Assembly (NCBI GenBank): GCA_002287215.1
Contig: LMVO01000034.1
Location: 1-64,000 of the forward strand
Length of the DNA stretch: 64,000 bases
From: Methanocorpusculum parvum
Lineage (GTDB): Archaea; Halobacteriota; Methanomicrobia; Methanomicrobiales; Methanocorpusculaceae
Direction of reading: 5' to 3'
The notes beneath the pieces are model-generated. The model saw only the letters and a list, made by a program, of their open reading frames with translations, ran no database searches and was not told the origin of the DNA. Made by a program: the position numbers and the translations under genes. Positions 8,482 to 17,123 of this stretch are shown in pieces (within the stretch, counting starts at the first letter, position 1; each line of letters starts with the position of its first letter).

Positions 8482-8787
8482 ATGAACAGTGGCATCTGCC
8501 CGAAATGTGGTTTACCAAAGGAACTCTGTATTTGTGAAGAAGTCGCAAAAGAACAGCAGCGTATAAGTGTTAAAGTCAGCAAGAGACGGTACGGCAAAGA
8601 AGTGACGGTTGTCGACGGTCTCGATCCGTACGAGATCGATTTAGAGGATCTGTCCAAGTTTCTCAAAGGCCGGCTTGCATGCGGAGGCACCGTGAAGGAA
8701 AACTCTATTGAGCTTCAGGGAAATCATCGTGACAGAGTAAAAGCTCTTCTGACGTCACGCGGATACAGTCTCGAAAATATCAATTAA
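8482..8787 (+). CDS. Translation initiation factor aIF1 (SUI1 family)
   Basis: This 101-residue protein has the archaeal form of eIF1. A small zinc-knuckle ([13 protein letters not shown]) is followed by the SUI1 domain, with [13 protein letters not shown] and the conserved [15 protein letters not shown] loop near residue 68. The family binds the small ribosomal subunit near the P site and guards start-codon choice. It appears to be a single-gene unit with its own TATA box and a very short leader. Confidence 0.95.
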
Positions 8788-8848
8788 CCATATCCAATAT
8801 TTTTCATCCGCTCTTTTTTCTGTAGAGAAACGGCCTTAAAAAAAATAG

Positions 8849-9079
8849 TTAGCTTTCGATGAATTCCTTGATCTTCTGATACAGGAACTCATTTACTTTT
8901 TCGATCTCTTCTTTGCTGCCCCGGAATGCCAGGAGTTCACGTTCGTCGTTGACCATGTTGGCATAGTTCAGCGGGCGGGTGACTCTGACAAGTTCGACGT
9001 TGAATTTCAGCGCCGCGTCGCGAATGACCGTTCTTGGAGTGCCCGGGGGGATAACTAAATCAAATTCTTCGTCTGCCAT
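8849..9079 (-). CDS. Small conserved protein downstream of methanogenesis marker 14
   Basis: This is a 76-residue acidic, soluble protein with no motif I recognise. The centre (PGTPRTVIRDAALKFNVE) and the tail of charged helix suggest a compact alpha/beta fold. It starts one base after the stop of the MMP14 gene, so it is clearly translated from the same message and may act with it. No function is proposed. Confidence 0.7.
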   Translation of the reverse strand: MADEEFDLVIPPGTPRTVIRDAALKFNVELVRVTRPLNYANMVNDERELLAFRGSKEEIEKVNEFLYQKIKEFIES

Positions 9080-9080
9080 A

Positions 9081-10571
9081 TTACTTACCTATCTTTTGGC
9101 GTTTTGCCATTATACAATGTCCGCCCCGGACCCCGCCGATCGGGCATTTTGGATTGCCGATACTGTTCATACACCGTCCCATCAGCGCTGCTCCGCGGGC
9201 GAGTCCGTCGTCGACGAAGACGAGGTGATCGACAGCATCGTCATAGATGCCGCGCTCTATCACGCCTTCAAGGATGTACTGGGGTTTGTTTCCGGAGATG
9301 ATCGCACGGCCGGTGAATCCGATCGAGCTGTTTTTCGGGAGGAAATTTCGTTTGATACAGAGGTCGATGATCTTGAGCGCGACGTTTGCACAGACCCGGT
9401 CGATCACTTCCCGGACGACCTCCTTATTTTCGTTTTTGGCAATGTCGGCTCCGATGGATTCCAGGTCGGCTGTCCGATCACCGTTCACGCCGATATCGAC
9501 GCCTATCAAAACGATGCCCGAATCTTCGGCGACATCGGCGCAGACGGGAACTTTTCCGAAATGCGTGCGGTCACGCGGAACTTCGGTGACGTCGATGATC
9601 TCCATGCAGCGTTCGACGTAGGGCAGTGCTTTTTTCGTAGCACGGGTCGAGGAGGGTTTGCATTTTTCGCCGAACAGGTCGAGCGCGGTTCCTTTCTTTT
9701 TATCGACGAGACCTGTTCCTCTGATGATCGCATCTGGTATGGCGCCGGCGAGGCCGCAGAAGTTTCCGATGGTTTTTGCAAACGGATTTTCCGCTTTGGA
9801 ATCGACATCGCTGGTGATACGGCCGTCAAGCGTTGTTCCAAAGTCCATGGAGATGCAGGGGTTTCTGAAGTCGACGCCTGTCCATTTGGCGCCCTCTTTT
9901 ATTCCTGCCATTGCGAGTTCCCCCTCCATCTCGTTTGCGACCATCTCGACACCGGTGGATCCGATCGGGGGCATTACGCCGGCGATTGCTCCGGTGAAAA
10001 CGAGCCGGTCGGCATAGGAAAAGTCTCTGAGTTTTTTCGGCAGGCTGTTGATCCCCATCGGGGGGGTCATCTTTTTTGGCGGGACGCCGGCGAGCAGGCA
10101 TCCGTTTGCGAGTGCCTTGACGAACTCGCCGACCTGATCGGGCGAGTCCATTGCGGCCACTACGCCTGTACTTCTGACAACGAAGTCGAGTTCATCCTTG
10201 ATGCTCAGATCTGCATCTTTGTGGCATTTGATCAGCGTGTCTTTGACAAGTTCGGTGACGGATTCCCGTGTGAGTTCCGTTCCGTCAAGGGTGGCTCCAA
10301 AGATCTCCTCTCCGTTTTTTGGTTTTCGAACGTCCCTGCTCATGGAAACGGTCTTGTGGATGATGTAGGATTTACCGGTATCAAGGTTCGTACCTGTCAG
10401 GATACATTTGGTGGTGGTATTTCCCATCTCTACGGATGCAACGATGAAATAAGGATTGGACTTGTATTCTGGTACCTGCATTCCTGCCCCGTGACCGGTC
10501 GAGGGCGGCGGAACACTCTCGACGATCCAGGGTTTCTTTGCAGAGAACCGGTCAAAAAAACCTGCCGACAT
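9081..10571 (-). CDS. Methanogenesis marker protein 14
   Basis: This 496-residue protein belongs to the methanogen marker family 14. The segment VEMGNTTTKCI near residue 47 looks like the phosphate-1 loop of the sugar kinase/Hsp70/actin fold, and SMDFGTTLDGR near residue 243 looks like the second phosphate loop. A C-terminal GFTGRAIISGNKP and VDDGLARGAALMGR fit an adenosine-binding region. That architecture resembles ATPases that reactivate corrinoid or radical enzymes, so a cofactor-activation role is a reasonable inference, not shown. It is followed by a small co-translated gene at 8849. Confidence 0.88.
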   Translation of the reverse strand: MSAGFFDRFSAKKPWIVESVPPPSTGHGAGMQVPEYKSNPYFIVASVEMGNTTTKCILTGTNLDTGKSYIIHKTVSMSRDVRKPKNGEEIFGATLDGTELTRESVTELVKDTLIKCHKDADLSIKDELDFVVRSTGVVAAMDSPDQVGEFVKALANGCLLAGVPPKKMTPPMGINSLPKKLRDFSYADRLVFTGAIAGVMPPIGSTGVEMVANEMEGELAMAGIKEGAKWTGVDFRNPCISMDFGTTLDGRITSDVDSKAENPFAKTIGNFCGLAGAIPDAIIRGTGLVDKKKGTALDLFGEKCKPSSTRATKKALPYVERCMEIIDVTEVPRDRTHFGKVPVCADVAEDSGIVLIGVDIGVNGDRTADLESIGADIAKNENKEVVREVIDRVCANVALKIIDLCIKRNFLPKNSSIGFTGRAIISGNKPQYILEGVIERGIYDDAVDHLVFVDDGLARGAALMGRCMNSIGNPKCPIGGVRGGHCIMAKRQKIGK

Positions 10572-10638
10572 AATACACTGAATCTGTATGCAATGGAGAA
10601 ATAGGTTTCGTTATTGATTGGCTGGGTAAAAAAGAGGG

Positions 10639-11001
10639 TTATTCAAGTTCGTCGAAGACCAGTTCATAGATCCAGTCTTCAAGCATTTTGCAGTGTTCGA
10701 CGGTACACTCCTCATCACAGGCTACACACGGAACGATGCAGTCTCCTGCCATCAGAAGGCTGGGGTCGACAGCCTGGGAGGTGTGGACAACGGTAATGAG
10801 ATACGTTCGTGTCCCGTCCTTTTTGGTTTCTTCCCGGGCTATAAGGCCTGCATCCTCAAGTTTTTTGAGGATGCGCGAACATGTGCGGCTGTCCACCTCG
10901 ATAGCTTTCCAGAGGTCACTCTGCAGAACACCTTTGGGATGCTCTTTGAGATAGGCAAATGTTTTTTCGTCCGCTTCGTTTAGTTCAGTTTCTCTGGACA
11001 T
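10639..11001 (-). CDS. Winged-helix protein with C-terminal Fe-S cysteine cluster, TFE-beta/RPC39-like
   Basis: This is a 120-residue protein. Residues 10-70 form a winged helix (QSDLWKAIEVDSRTCSRILKKLEDAG is its helix-turn-helix, seen at residues 27-52). The C terminus has cysteines at 88, 92, 95, 99 and 104, ending in CKMLEDWIYEL. The order P-C-x2-C-x3-C-x4-C-x5-W-I resembles the cubane Fe-S tail of the RNA polymerase III subunit RPC39 and archaeal TFE-beta, which help open promoters together with TFE-alpha. It is co-transcribed with an Lsm gene (two bases apart). A generic MarR/Lrp-type regulator with a metal site is the alternative. Confidence 0.7.
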   Translation of the reverse strand: MSRETELNEADEKTFAYLKEHPKGVLQSDLWKAIEVDSRTCSRILKKLEDAGLIAREETKKDGTRTYLITVVHTSQAVDPSLLMAGDCIVPCVACDEECTVEHCKMLEDWIYELVFDELE

Positions 11002-11003
11002 AT

Positions 11004-11237
11004 TCAGTTCAGCGGAGAGATGGTGAGGATGTTGTTTCCGCGGATGACGACGGTGCCGATGTTTCTTCGGCCGTTTGCGGTGATCTCGACGGTCTCTTCG
11101 AGGTGAAGGTTGAGATACTCGTCCATTGCGACGAGCCGGCCCTCGAATTTACATCCTTCATCTTTTATCTCCACGGAAATTTTTGAGTCAACGAGCGAGT
11201 TGACTTTTTTTATCGGAAGGACAATGCTGGATACCAT
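11004..11237 (-). CDS. Sm-like (Lsm) RNA-binding protein
   Basis: This 77-residue protein is a minimal Sm fold. Sm motif 1 is seen as EGRLVAMDEYLNLHLEE and motif 2 as VVIRGNNILTI. Archaeal Lsm proteins form heptameric rings that bind U-rich RNA and associate with RNase P, exosome and tRNA. It is the first gene of a two-gene unit with the winged-helix Fe-S protein, a pairing that joins RNA handling with a transcription-factor-like protein. Confidence 0.92.
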   Translation of the reverse strand: MVSSIVLPIKKVNSLVDSKISVEIKDEGCKFEGRLVAMDEYLNLHLEETVEITANGRRNIGTVVIRGNNILTISPLN

Positions 11238-11294
11238 ATCTCTAAGTGTTAGTTATATGACGTAATTAATCTGTTCTTTTGTGACAAGGCATGC

Positions 11295-11795
11295 CTAAAG
11301 GATCAGGGATCTTACGGTCGGAAGGCTGCGGAGTTTCTGTATTGCCTCCGCAGGGATCACGCCGTCGATTATGATGACAAGCCGCGGTGTTTCGACCACG
11401 TAGGGGTCGGTGACGAAGATCTGCCGGAGCGTGAGGTCGTAGGAGGCAAGGACGTCAACTGCCGAGGAGACGATGTTTTTGTCGCCGGCATTGTTCGGGA
11501 GGATGGTGATCACCGAGAGCCCGAGGTTTTTGGCAACGTCCGTCAGGTCGGGAGTGACGCGCAGACGGGAAAAGAGGGACTGCAGTTCATCGATTTCGAT
11601 GATCCGGCGAAGGGTGGCGTCCACGACCCGCCTGTCGACTTTTATGACTCGGGAAAGGGCGGATGCAGATATTTCTATGCCGTTTACTATGGTTTTTCCT
11701 TCGGGAGAGACGCCGAACCCGTTTTCAAGAAGAAAACGGACGACTCTCTGCTGCGAGGGGGAGTCCTGGAACTGATCAAGTATTTTCCGCCACAT
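11295..11795 (-). CDS. Winged-helix/ACT-domain regulator of amino acid metabolism (COG2150-like)
   Basis: This protein has 166 residues from the ATG at 11795; the open frame continues upstream to 11939 but that part overlaps the tRNA-Leu region and looks non-coding. Residues 1-80 contain a winged helix (ISASALSRVIKVDRRVVDATL). The C-terminal half has the beta-alpha-beta pattern of an ACT domain (GLSVITILPNN, RLVIIIDGVI). ACT domains bind amino acids, so a ligand-controlled regulator is likely. It is divergent from the tRNA-Leu gene at 11926. Confidence 0.8.
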   Translation of the reverse strand: MWRKILDQFQDSPSQQRVVRFLLENGFGVSPEGKTIVNGIEISASALSRVIKVDRRVVDATLRRIIEIDELQSLFSRLRVTPDLTDVAKNLGLSVITILPNNAGDKNIVSSAVDVLASYDLTLRQIFVTDPYVVETPRLVIIIDGVIPAEAIQKLRSLPTVRSLIL

Positions 11796-11925
11796 TGTAT
11801 CTTTGTGTCTATCACGGAATACATATATACGCTTCCCTGGATTTTTGTACAGAGGTGACCCGGATCTCTGTGTAAATCCAGCAGATTTATTTACTTGACT
11901 GACCCACATGTATAGGTCGCACAGT

Positions 11926-12010
11926 GCGAGGGTAGCCAAGCCAGGTCAACGGCGCTAGCTTGAGGGGCTAGTCTAGTAGTAGTTCTTGGGTTCGAATCCC
12001 ATCCCTCGCA
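11926..12010 (+). tRNA. tRNA-Leu (anticodon GAG)
   Basis: The acceptor stem GCGAGGG pairs with CCCTCGC and the discriminator is A at 12010. The anticodon stem CTAGC/GCTAG encloses loop TTGAGGG, giving GAG. The long variable arm (about 12-14 bases) fits a class II leucine tRNA, and the T arm is TTGGGTTCGAATCCCA. CCA is not encoded. A TATA-like TTTATTTA lies near 11886. Length is 85 bases. Confidence 0.95.
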
Positions 12011-12221
12011 TATGGATGTGATGTTTTTGCATTCAGATTTCTTTTGATTCGTTTTGTACATTTTTGTTCGGAGGTTTACCTCCGTCAGATTTCCATCTTC
12101 GACTATTTCTTCCAGCTCTTTTTCTTTGACATTTTCATAAAAGAAACTGCGATTGGTTGTCAGGTTTCTGCATATCCTTTAATACTTCGCCGGATACCTT
12201 ATTATCAGGAACAAAAGAGCC

Positions 12222-13259
12222 ATGGCAGAAAATCCGAAGGAGGTTTCCGACAGACCCGTTATCGGCCTTGAGAAGGAGCTCCAGGAAATCAATGAGGCCG
12301 TTGAACGGTTTGGGGACGGGGTGCCGGCGCACATCGCGATCGTTTCCGAACCGCTTGGCGGCAGGACAACGATCGCCAATGAGATCCGGCGCCTTTACGG
12401 CGAAAGGGTCACCTATCTCCCGCTGAAGTTCGTGATGTCACCCTCCTCCCTCCCGGATTTTTCTGCCAGTCCGGGGGATATTATCCTGATAGACAACTGC
12501 CGTCTGCTTGCAACGCGGAGGATCGGCGGTTTCGATGTGCTTGATGCATTTTTGCTTGCCCTGATCTCTTCAAAGAAACTCTTTATCACGACATGGAATA
12601 TGTACAGCTGGCAGTATCTTTCGGCAGTGATGAACATCGAGGCATATTTCTCGACCGTTATCGTTCTTGCGAGGATGGACACGCCCGATCTCAAACAGGT
12701 GATCATGTCCAGGTATAAGCCCGGGGAGATCCGGTTTATCAACGACGGGGTTGCTGAGCGCTCGATGTTTTTCTCTCTGGTCCATAAACAGGTCCGTTTG
12801 CCGCTGAAGGGTGCTGAAGTATCAATTCCCTGGATAAAACTGAACTTTACTCTCATGCTTCGCCGGCTTCCCAGAAAAAAACGCATCCAGATATCCATTG
12901 AGGACTTGATATTTGAAAAGATCAACAGGATCTCCCGGGGAAATCCGGGTGTGGCCGTCCATCTGTGGGAGGCGAGCCTGGAAGATAATGTTATTTCGCT
13001 GAATGCTATCACCGAGACCGTCTATTCCATCAATCTCGATACCAGTGAATCATTCATCCTCACGATCATTTTGTCGATGAAATCCCTGCAGGAGGATGAT
13101 CTGATCGCGATCGTCGGGTCGGAGATGGATATCCGGCGTGTGCTCTACCGTCTTGTCTGTGAGGGGCTTGTGAGGAATGATGACGGGTATTACAGTATTC
13201 CGGCGTTTGCACTTGAGCCGGTTGCCGAGTACCTGAAAAAGACCAGGAGACTGTGGTGA
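12222..13259 (+). CDS. AAA-type ATPase-like protein with C-terminal winged helix, coupled to mscS
   Basis: This is a 345-residue protein. Residues 14-30 (VIGLEKELQEINEAVERFG) are the kind of lead-in seen in Orc1/STAND-type ATPases. The Walker A position reads EPLGGRTTIANEI, with arginine in place of the usual lysine, and a Walker B-like DIILIDNCRLL follows. The last 70 residues look like a winged helix. The altered P-loop may mean weak or no ATP hydrolysis. Its stop overlaps the start of the mechanosensitive channel gene at 13253, so the two are translated together; a regulatory or assembly role for the channel is only inference. Confidence 0.65.
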   Translation: MAENPKEVSDRPVIGLEKELQEINEAVERFGDGVPAHIAIVSEPLGGRTTIANEIRRLYGERVTYLPLKFVMSPSSLPDFSASPGDIILIDNCRLLATRRIGGFDVLDAFLLALISSKKLFITTWNMYSWQYLSAVMNIEAYFSTVIVLARMDTPDLKQVIMSRYKPGEIRFINDGVAERSMFFSLVHKQVRLPLKGAEVSIPWIKLNFTLMLRRLPRKKRIQISIEDLIFEKINRISRGNPGVAVHLWEASLEDNVISLNAITETVYSINLDTSESFILTIILSMKSLQEDDLIAIVGSEMDIRRVLYRLVCEGLVRNDDGYYSIPAFALEPVAEYLKKTRRLW

Positions 13260-14125
13260 TCATGGCTGATACGCTGCTTACAAATGTTACAACGGGTGTC
13301 GTCACCGAACTCCCGTTTAAGACCTTCGACCTGAATCTTGTTCTCTATATTGTATTCATCATCGTCTTCGCCTACGTCCTGAACCGGCTGCTCGGTTTTG
13401 TTCTGACCCATATCTCGGAACGGATGGGCTGGCACCGGACCACGGTGACCATGGTGATCCCGCTTCTGAAGCTTATCGTTTCGGTGACCGCCCTTTATTA
13501 CATCATAATTGCCGTTATCGAGCCTTCGCTGACCCAATTGATCGCCTTTTCGGGTCTCTTCGGCGCTGCTGTCGGTTTTGGTTTGAAGGATGTTTTTGCC
13601 GATATCATCGGGGGGATCGTCATCATCTTTGAAAAACCCTACCAGATCGGCGACAAGGTATCCATCGGAGGTACGTATGGAGAGGTGAAAAACATCGGGA
13701 TACGTTCTACCCGTTTGCAGACCCCTGATGATGAACAGGTCTCGATCCCGAATGTTACGGTATTCAGTCAGCCGGTGACCAGCGGGAATGCGGGGGATCT
13801 TGCTATGATGATAGTCATCGATCTCTATATCCATCCGGAATCCGATGCAGAGATGGCTATGAAGATCCTTAAAGAAGCGTTGGTCACATCAAAATATGTG
13901 ATCATCTCGAAAAAATATACTTATACCGTGCTTCTTGAGGATTTCCCGTTCTACATGCGTGTCCGGGCAAAGGGGTATGTCAATGATCTCCGGCTCGAGT
14001 TCGAGTTTAAATCGGAAGTTACCCGGCGGGCGTGGTCGGAGTTCAGAAAAGCAGGGATCCGGCCGCCGTCGTTTGTTCCCGCTGCGGGGGATCAGGGTCG
14101 TCTGCCGGGTGAAGTTGCGGCATAA
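13253..14125 (+). CDS. mscS: Small-conductance mechanosensitive channel
   Basis: This 290-residue membrane protein has three N-terminal hydrophobic segments. The pore helix contains GLFGAAVGFGLKDVFADIIGG, split here as GLFGAAVGFG then LKDVFADII, which is the MscS signature. The cytoplasmic beta domain follows with FEKPYQIGDKVSIGGTYGEV. It releases solutes under hypoosmotic shock. The frame begins with GTG at 13253; an ATG at 13262 (MADTLLTNV) is the alternative start. Coupling to the upstream ATPase-like gene is unusual for this family. Confidence 0.93.
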   Translation: MVIMADTLLTNVTTGVVTELPFKTFDLNLVLYIVFIIVFAYVLNRLLGFVLTHISERMGWHRTTVTMVIPLLKLIVSVTALYYIIIAVIEPSLTQLIAFSGLFGAAVGFGLKDVFADIIGGIVIIFEKPYQIGDKVSIGGTYGEVKNIGIRSTRLQTPDDEQVSIPNVTVFSQPVTSGNAGDLAMMIVIDLYIHPESDAEMAMKILKEALVTSKYVIISKKYTYTVLLEDFPFYMRVRAKGYVNDLRLEFEFKSEVTRRAWSEFRKAGIRPPSFVPAAGDQGRLPGEVAA

Positions 14126-14249
14126 TTTGATTTTCAGGCAGTCGTCATAACCATTTCACAAAACTCGGCATCCAGTCCCCCATCTGATAACGACCGTACT
14201 CAAAAATACTGCTGTCCATCAGCTGTCAGAAAAAAGGAGACGGGTTATT

Positions 14250-15359
14250 TCATTTTCCTGTGACGTTATCCTTCTCCAGATACGAACGGATCCGATCACC
14301 CACATTCTTTCTGAGGTTCCCGTAAAAGACCGCATAGTCGTACATGTGGTAGACACCTTCCGGGAAGGTGACACTGGTCGCCGGTAATTCTTCCGGATTG
14401 GAAATATTCGTTATTACCAACGCGTTGTGTATGATTTGAGCTGCTGCAAAGTTCGGGTATCTGTCCGGATTTTTTGGATGCTCATGTTTAAAGAACACTG
14501 CTTCTATATTTTCCGAAGCAGGTACAAACGTGGTATCGGTTGTCCAACTCGGAGGATTTACCACAAACGTTCCGGGAATGATCGTTGGCCCCTCCTTTTC
14601 CTTGTCATCTGCATCGGATATCGTATTATATGTGATAAAACATTCCGTTTCCGTTGCAGATTCACAGATTTTCATCAGGGGATTTTGTTCGAGATCCGAC
14701 GGTGTGATCGAATACCCGATAACATACGCCGCTACAAGTCTCTTCAGGGATCCTGCATCGCCGGTCAGGAGCTCTCCTGCTTTTGAGAGTTCAACGACCC
14801 TGACCGATCCCTGACTGTGGGCCGCGAGAATAATGGGGCGTTCGCCTTTGTTGAAATGTTTCAGAAAATAGTCAAATGCACGGATGAGGTCCTGCTGTCC
14901 CAGATCAAAGATAGGTTTTGCCTCGGTCAGCATCAAAGGATTTATTTTTACATTGTTCTGCCGGTAAAACGGTGCGTAAATATTTGCCTGCCCGTCGAAT
15001 ATGCTGGCCTGTTCCACGAGTGTCCAGTGCGCTTTCTCCCGTAATGCCGCATTGCTGATATCCATCAGATAGGTCACATTGTCGGAGAGAATGGTAGGAT
15101 ACACCCAGAACACATCGACCGGCTGTTTTTCCCTGCTGAAGTGTGCGGGCATTACAAGCCAGCTGTCGGGATTTGTATAATTCGGAGAGGCGGGGACATC
15201 CGTATCCGGATCAAAGGCAGGCAGTGTTCTCGGAATTCCTAACTCCCGGCCTCGCAAATCATCCAGTGTGAGTTTTCCTCCTTGGTTTACGGTCATAATC
15301 TGTTTATATGTCCAAGAAATGCATATTATTTTTGATTTGGGGTAGCTATTACCTCGCAT
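14250..15359 (-). CDS. DUF3089 family alpha/beta hydrolase
   Basis: This protein has about 369 residues. The nucleophile elbow AAHSQGS lies near residue 181, and a VDVFWVYPTIL segment near residue 80 marks the DUF3089 family, usually annotated as lipase-like. A late histidine at YHMYDYAVFYGN could complete a triad. The start is uncertain: an ATG at 15296 (MTVNQGGKL) removes 21 poorly conserved residues. No signal peptide is clear. Substrate is unknown. It stands alone between mscS and the radical SAM gene. Confidence 0.75.
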   Translation of the reverse strand: MRGNSYPKSKIICISWTYKQIMTVNQGGKLTLDDLRGRELGIPRTLPAFDPDTDVPASPNYTNPDSWLVMPAHFSREKQPVDVFWVYPTILSDNVTYLMDISNAALREKAHWTLVEQASIFDGQANIYAPFYRQNNVKINPLMLTEAKPIFDLGQQDLIRAFDYFLKHFNKGERPIILAAHSQGSVRVVELSKAGELLTGDAGSLKRLVAAYVIGYSITPSDLEQNPLMKICESATETECFITYNTISDADDKEKEGPTIIPGTFVVNPPSWTTDTTFVPASENIEAVFFKHEHPKNPDRYPNFAAAQIIHNALVITNISNPEELPATSVTFPEGVYHMYDYAVFYGNLRKNVGDRIRSYLEKDNVTGK

Positions 15360-15460
15360 TCTTTTGTTTTCAGAGTCTTGATCTATGATTTATCATCTTC
15401 GTCTTAGCGTATCTGCTGATTTTTATGAAAAATACGTAAAAAAAGGTGAGAGTGTTATTT

Positions 15461-16420
15461 TTATTTCCGGTCTGTATTCGGTCCGGCAAAGTAGAACACG
15501 CCTCTTTTTCCCCTCTGGATATGGACCGTTCCCTCTTCAAGAAGGCCGGAGAGGTACTTTGCCACCTCATGATGATGTAAGCCGGTCATGGATGCCAGAT
15601 CTTCAACCGTCGAAGGCCGGATGCGGAGAGTTTTCAGGATATGTTCATGCGTGCTTTCTCCGGCTCTGCAGACATCGGGCTGCTCACAGCAGACTCCGGC
15701 CACATCTACAGGGATCTTGAGTTCGGCAAAGTATTTCCTGAAATTTTCCAGCTCGTCCGGATCCGGGGCCGTGACCCAGTCCTCTGCCGCCGGCCGGTCG
15801 AGCGTGTTCAGCTGGATGCGTGCAGGTTGGATTTTATCTATAACGTCTCGAAGTGATGCCAGTTCTTCTAAGCTGGTGTTCAGATCCGGTATGAGGAAGA
15901 TCTCCAGCCAGATCTCACCATGGAATTCCTTTCGAAACTCCAGTATGTCACTGATGATCGTTTTTATTAAGAGGCAGGTATCTGGGCGATGGATTTTTTC
16001 AAACGTTTCCTGCGATGTGCTGGTCAGGGTAGGGATAACCAGATCCGCCTGGGATAAATCCGCAGCGACCTCCTTATTCCCCAGCAGGCTCCCGTTCGTG
16101 AGAACGGCGACTTTATATTCAGGATAGGCAGTTTTCAGGTGTCTGATGATCCGTCCGATCGAGAGGGAGAGGGTCGGTTCACCGGATCCGGCAAATGTTA
16201 TGTAATCCAAAGTAGGTCTTTCTCTGAGGACTGTATCCAGCTGGGAGATCACCTCTTCGGTTGGAAAAAACTCGGCCCTTTTTGTCGTGATATGGGTGGT
16301 CGCTCCGCATTCACAGTAGACACAGTCATATGAACAGGTCTTGAAGGGCAGAAGATCGATCCCAAGTGACCTTCCGAGTCTGCGGGACATGACCGGCCCG
16401 AAGATATGGTTTTCTGTCAT
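15461..16420 (-). CDS. Radical SAM protein with C-terminal winged-helix domain
   Basis: This protein has 319 residues from the ATG at 16420, which has a GGGGGA site six bases upstream; eight more codons are open before it. The cluster motif CSYDCVYC is near residue 30, and FAGSGEPTLS is the SAM-binding region. Residues after about 245 form a winged helix (TVEDLASMTGLHHHEVAKYL). The head resembles COG0731 radical SAM proteins. Additional cysteines (VCCEQPDVC) suggest a second metal site. The substrate is not known. Confidence 0.82.
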   Translation of the reverse strand: MTENHIFGPVMSRRLGRSLGIDLLPFKTCSYDCVYCECGATTHITTKRAEFFPTEEVISQLDTVLRERPTLDYITFAGSGEPTLSLSIGRIIRHLKTAYPEYKVAVLTNGSLLGNKEVAADLSQADLVIPTLTSTSQETFEKIHRPDTCLLIKTIISDILEFRKEFHGEIWLEIFLIPDLNTSLEELASLRDVIDKIQPARIQLNTLDRPAAEDWVTAPDPDELENFRKYFAELKIPVDVAGVCCEQPDVCRAGESTHEHILKTLRIRPSTVEDLASMTGLHHHEVAKYLSGLLEEGTVHIQRGKRGVFYFAGPNTDRK

Positions 16421-16558
16421 TTCAATCCCCCGTATCTGTGCCAAGGGGCGTTTTTCGTCATTGGTATCTCATTTAGTGCTAAAAGATAATAATAGAATTT
16501 TTTGAGGGTCGTGCTGATAGTTTGTCTCATCGTTTTGTCTATCACCTGCAGCGTTCAT

Positions 16559-17110
16559 TTATCTGAATCGTTCATCAGCCCTGGCCGACCCTGCGTTACC
16601 GGCGGTCTGATCGAGCCATCCTGCTTTTGCATCGGAAAACGCATCGAATGCCGGCACATAGGGTTTTATATCCAGCAGAGGTGTTCCGTCAAGAAGATCG
16701 ACATTCTCTATTATCAGGACGTTTTCCTCGACCGAGATCAGTCTGACGATCGAGATTCCGATCGCATTCGGGCGTTTCGGCGCGCGTGTCGCAAAAACAC
16801 CGTGCCGGGCAGTGTCCAGAAACGGCGTGACTTCGAGGGAGTATCCTTTCGATCTGTGAAATGCATAGATGAGGATTATGTGGGAGAATCCTTTCAGATC
16901 GGCAAGGCCGGCCGTCAGATCAGGACGCAGAGCGATGGTCCCGCGCACGCCTTTTGCTCCGGCCGGCTGGATCGGCATCCCTGCTGTATCGGTAAAGGGT
17001 GACCGAACGATCCCTATCGGTGTGTATATGAATGAATCCGCCTGGCATACGGTAGAACCCATCTCCTCCTCATCTTTGTTCGCGGTTTTATCCATAGTGT
17101 CTGCTTTCAT
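16559..17110 (-). CDS. trmO: tRNA (N6-threonylcarbamoyladenosine-37) methyltransferase
   Basis: This 183-residue protein fits the TrmO (YaeB/VirR) family. The segments IGIVRSPF, LKGFSHIILIYAFHRSKGY and FATRAPKRPNAIGISIVRL are the family signature. The enzyme methylates t6A at position 37 of ANN-decoding tRNAs with S-adenosylmethionine. The start at 17110 gives a charged 28-residue lead; an ATG at 17062 is also possible. It sits 13 bases downstream of the DUF364 gene and is probably co-transcribed with it. Confidence 0.9.
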   Translation of the reverse strand: MKADTMDKTANKDEEEMGSTVCQADSFIYTPIGIVRSPFTDTAGMPIQPAGAKGVRGTIALRPDLTAGLADLKGFSHIILIYAFHRSKGYSLEVTPFLDTARHGVFATRAPKRPNAIGISIVRLISVEENVLIIENVDLLDGTPLLDIKPYVPAFDAFSDAKAGWLDQTAGNAGSARADERFR

Positions 17111-17123
17111 TTTATTTTTTAGA

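Noticed and set aside
8979..10604. 541-codon open frame on the plus strand
   Set aside because: It lies antisense to the MMP14 gene, whose product has clear family motifs; the plus-strand product has none.
11796..11939. N-terminal extension of the ACT-domain regulator
   Set aside because: It runs into the 5' end of the tRNA-Leu gene; the ATG at 11795 fits the family start.
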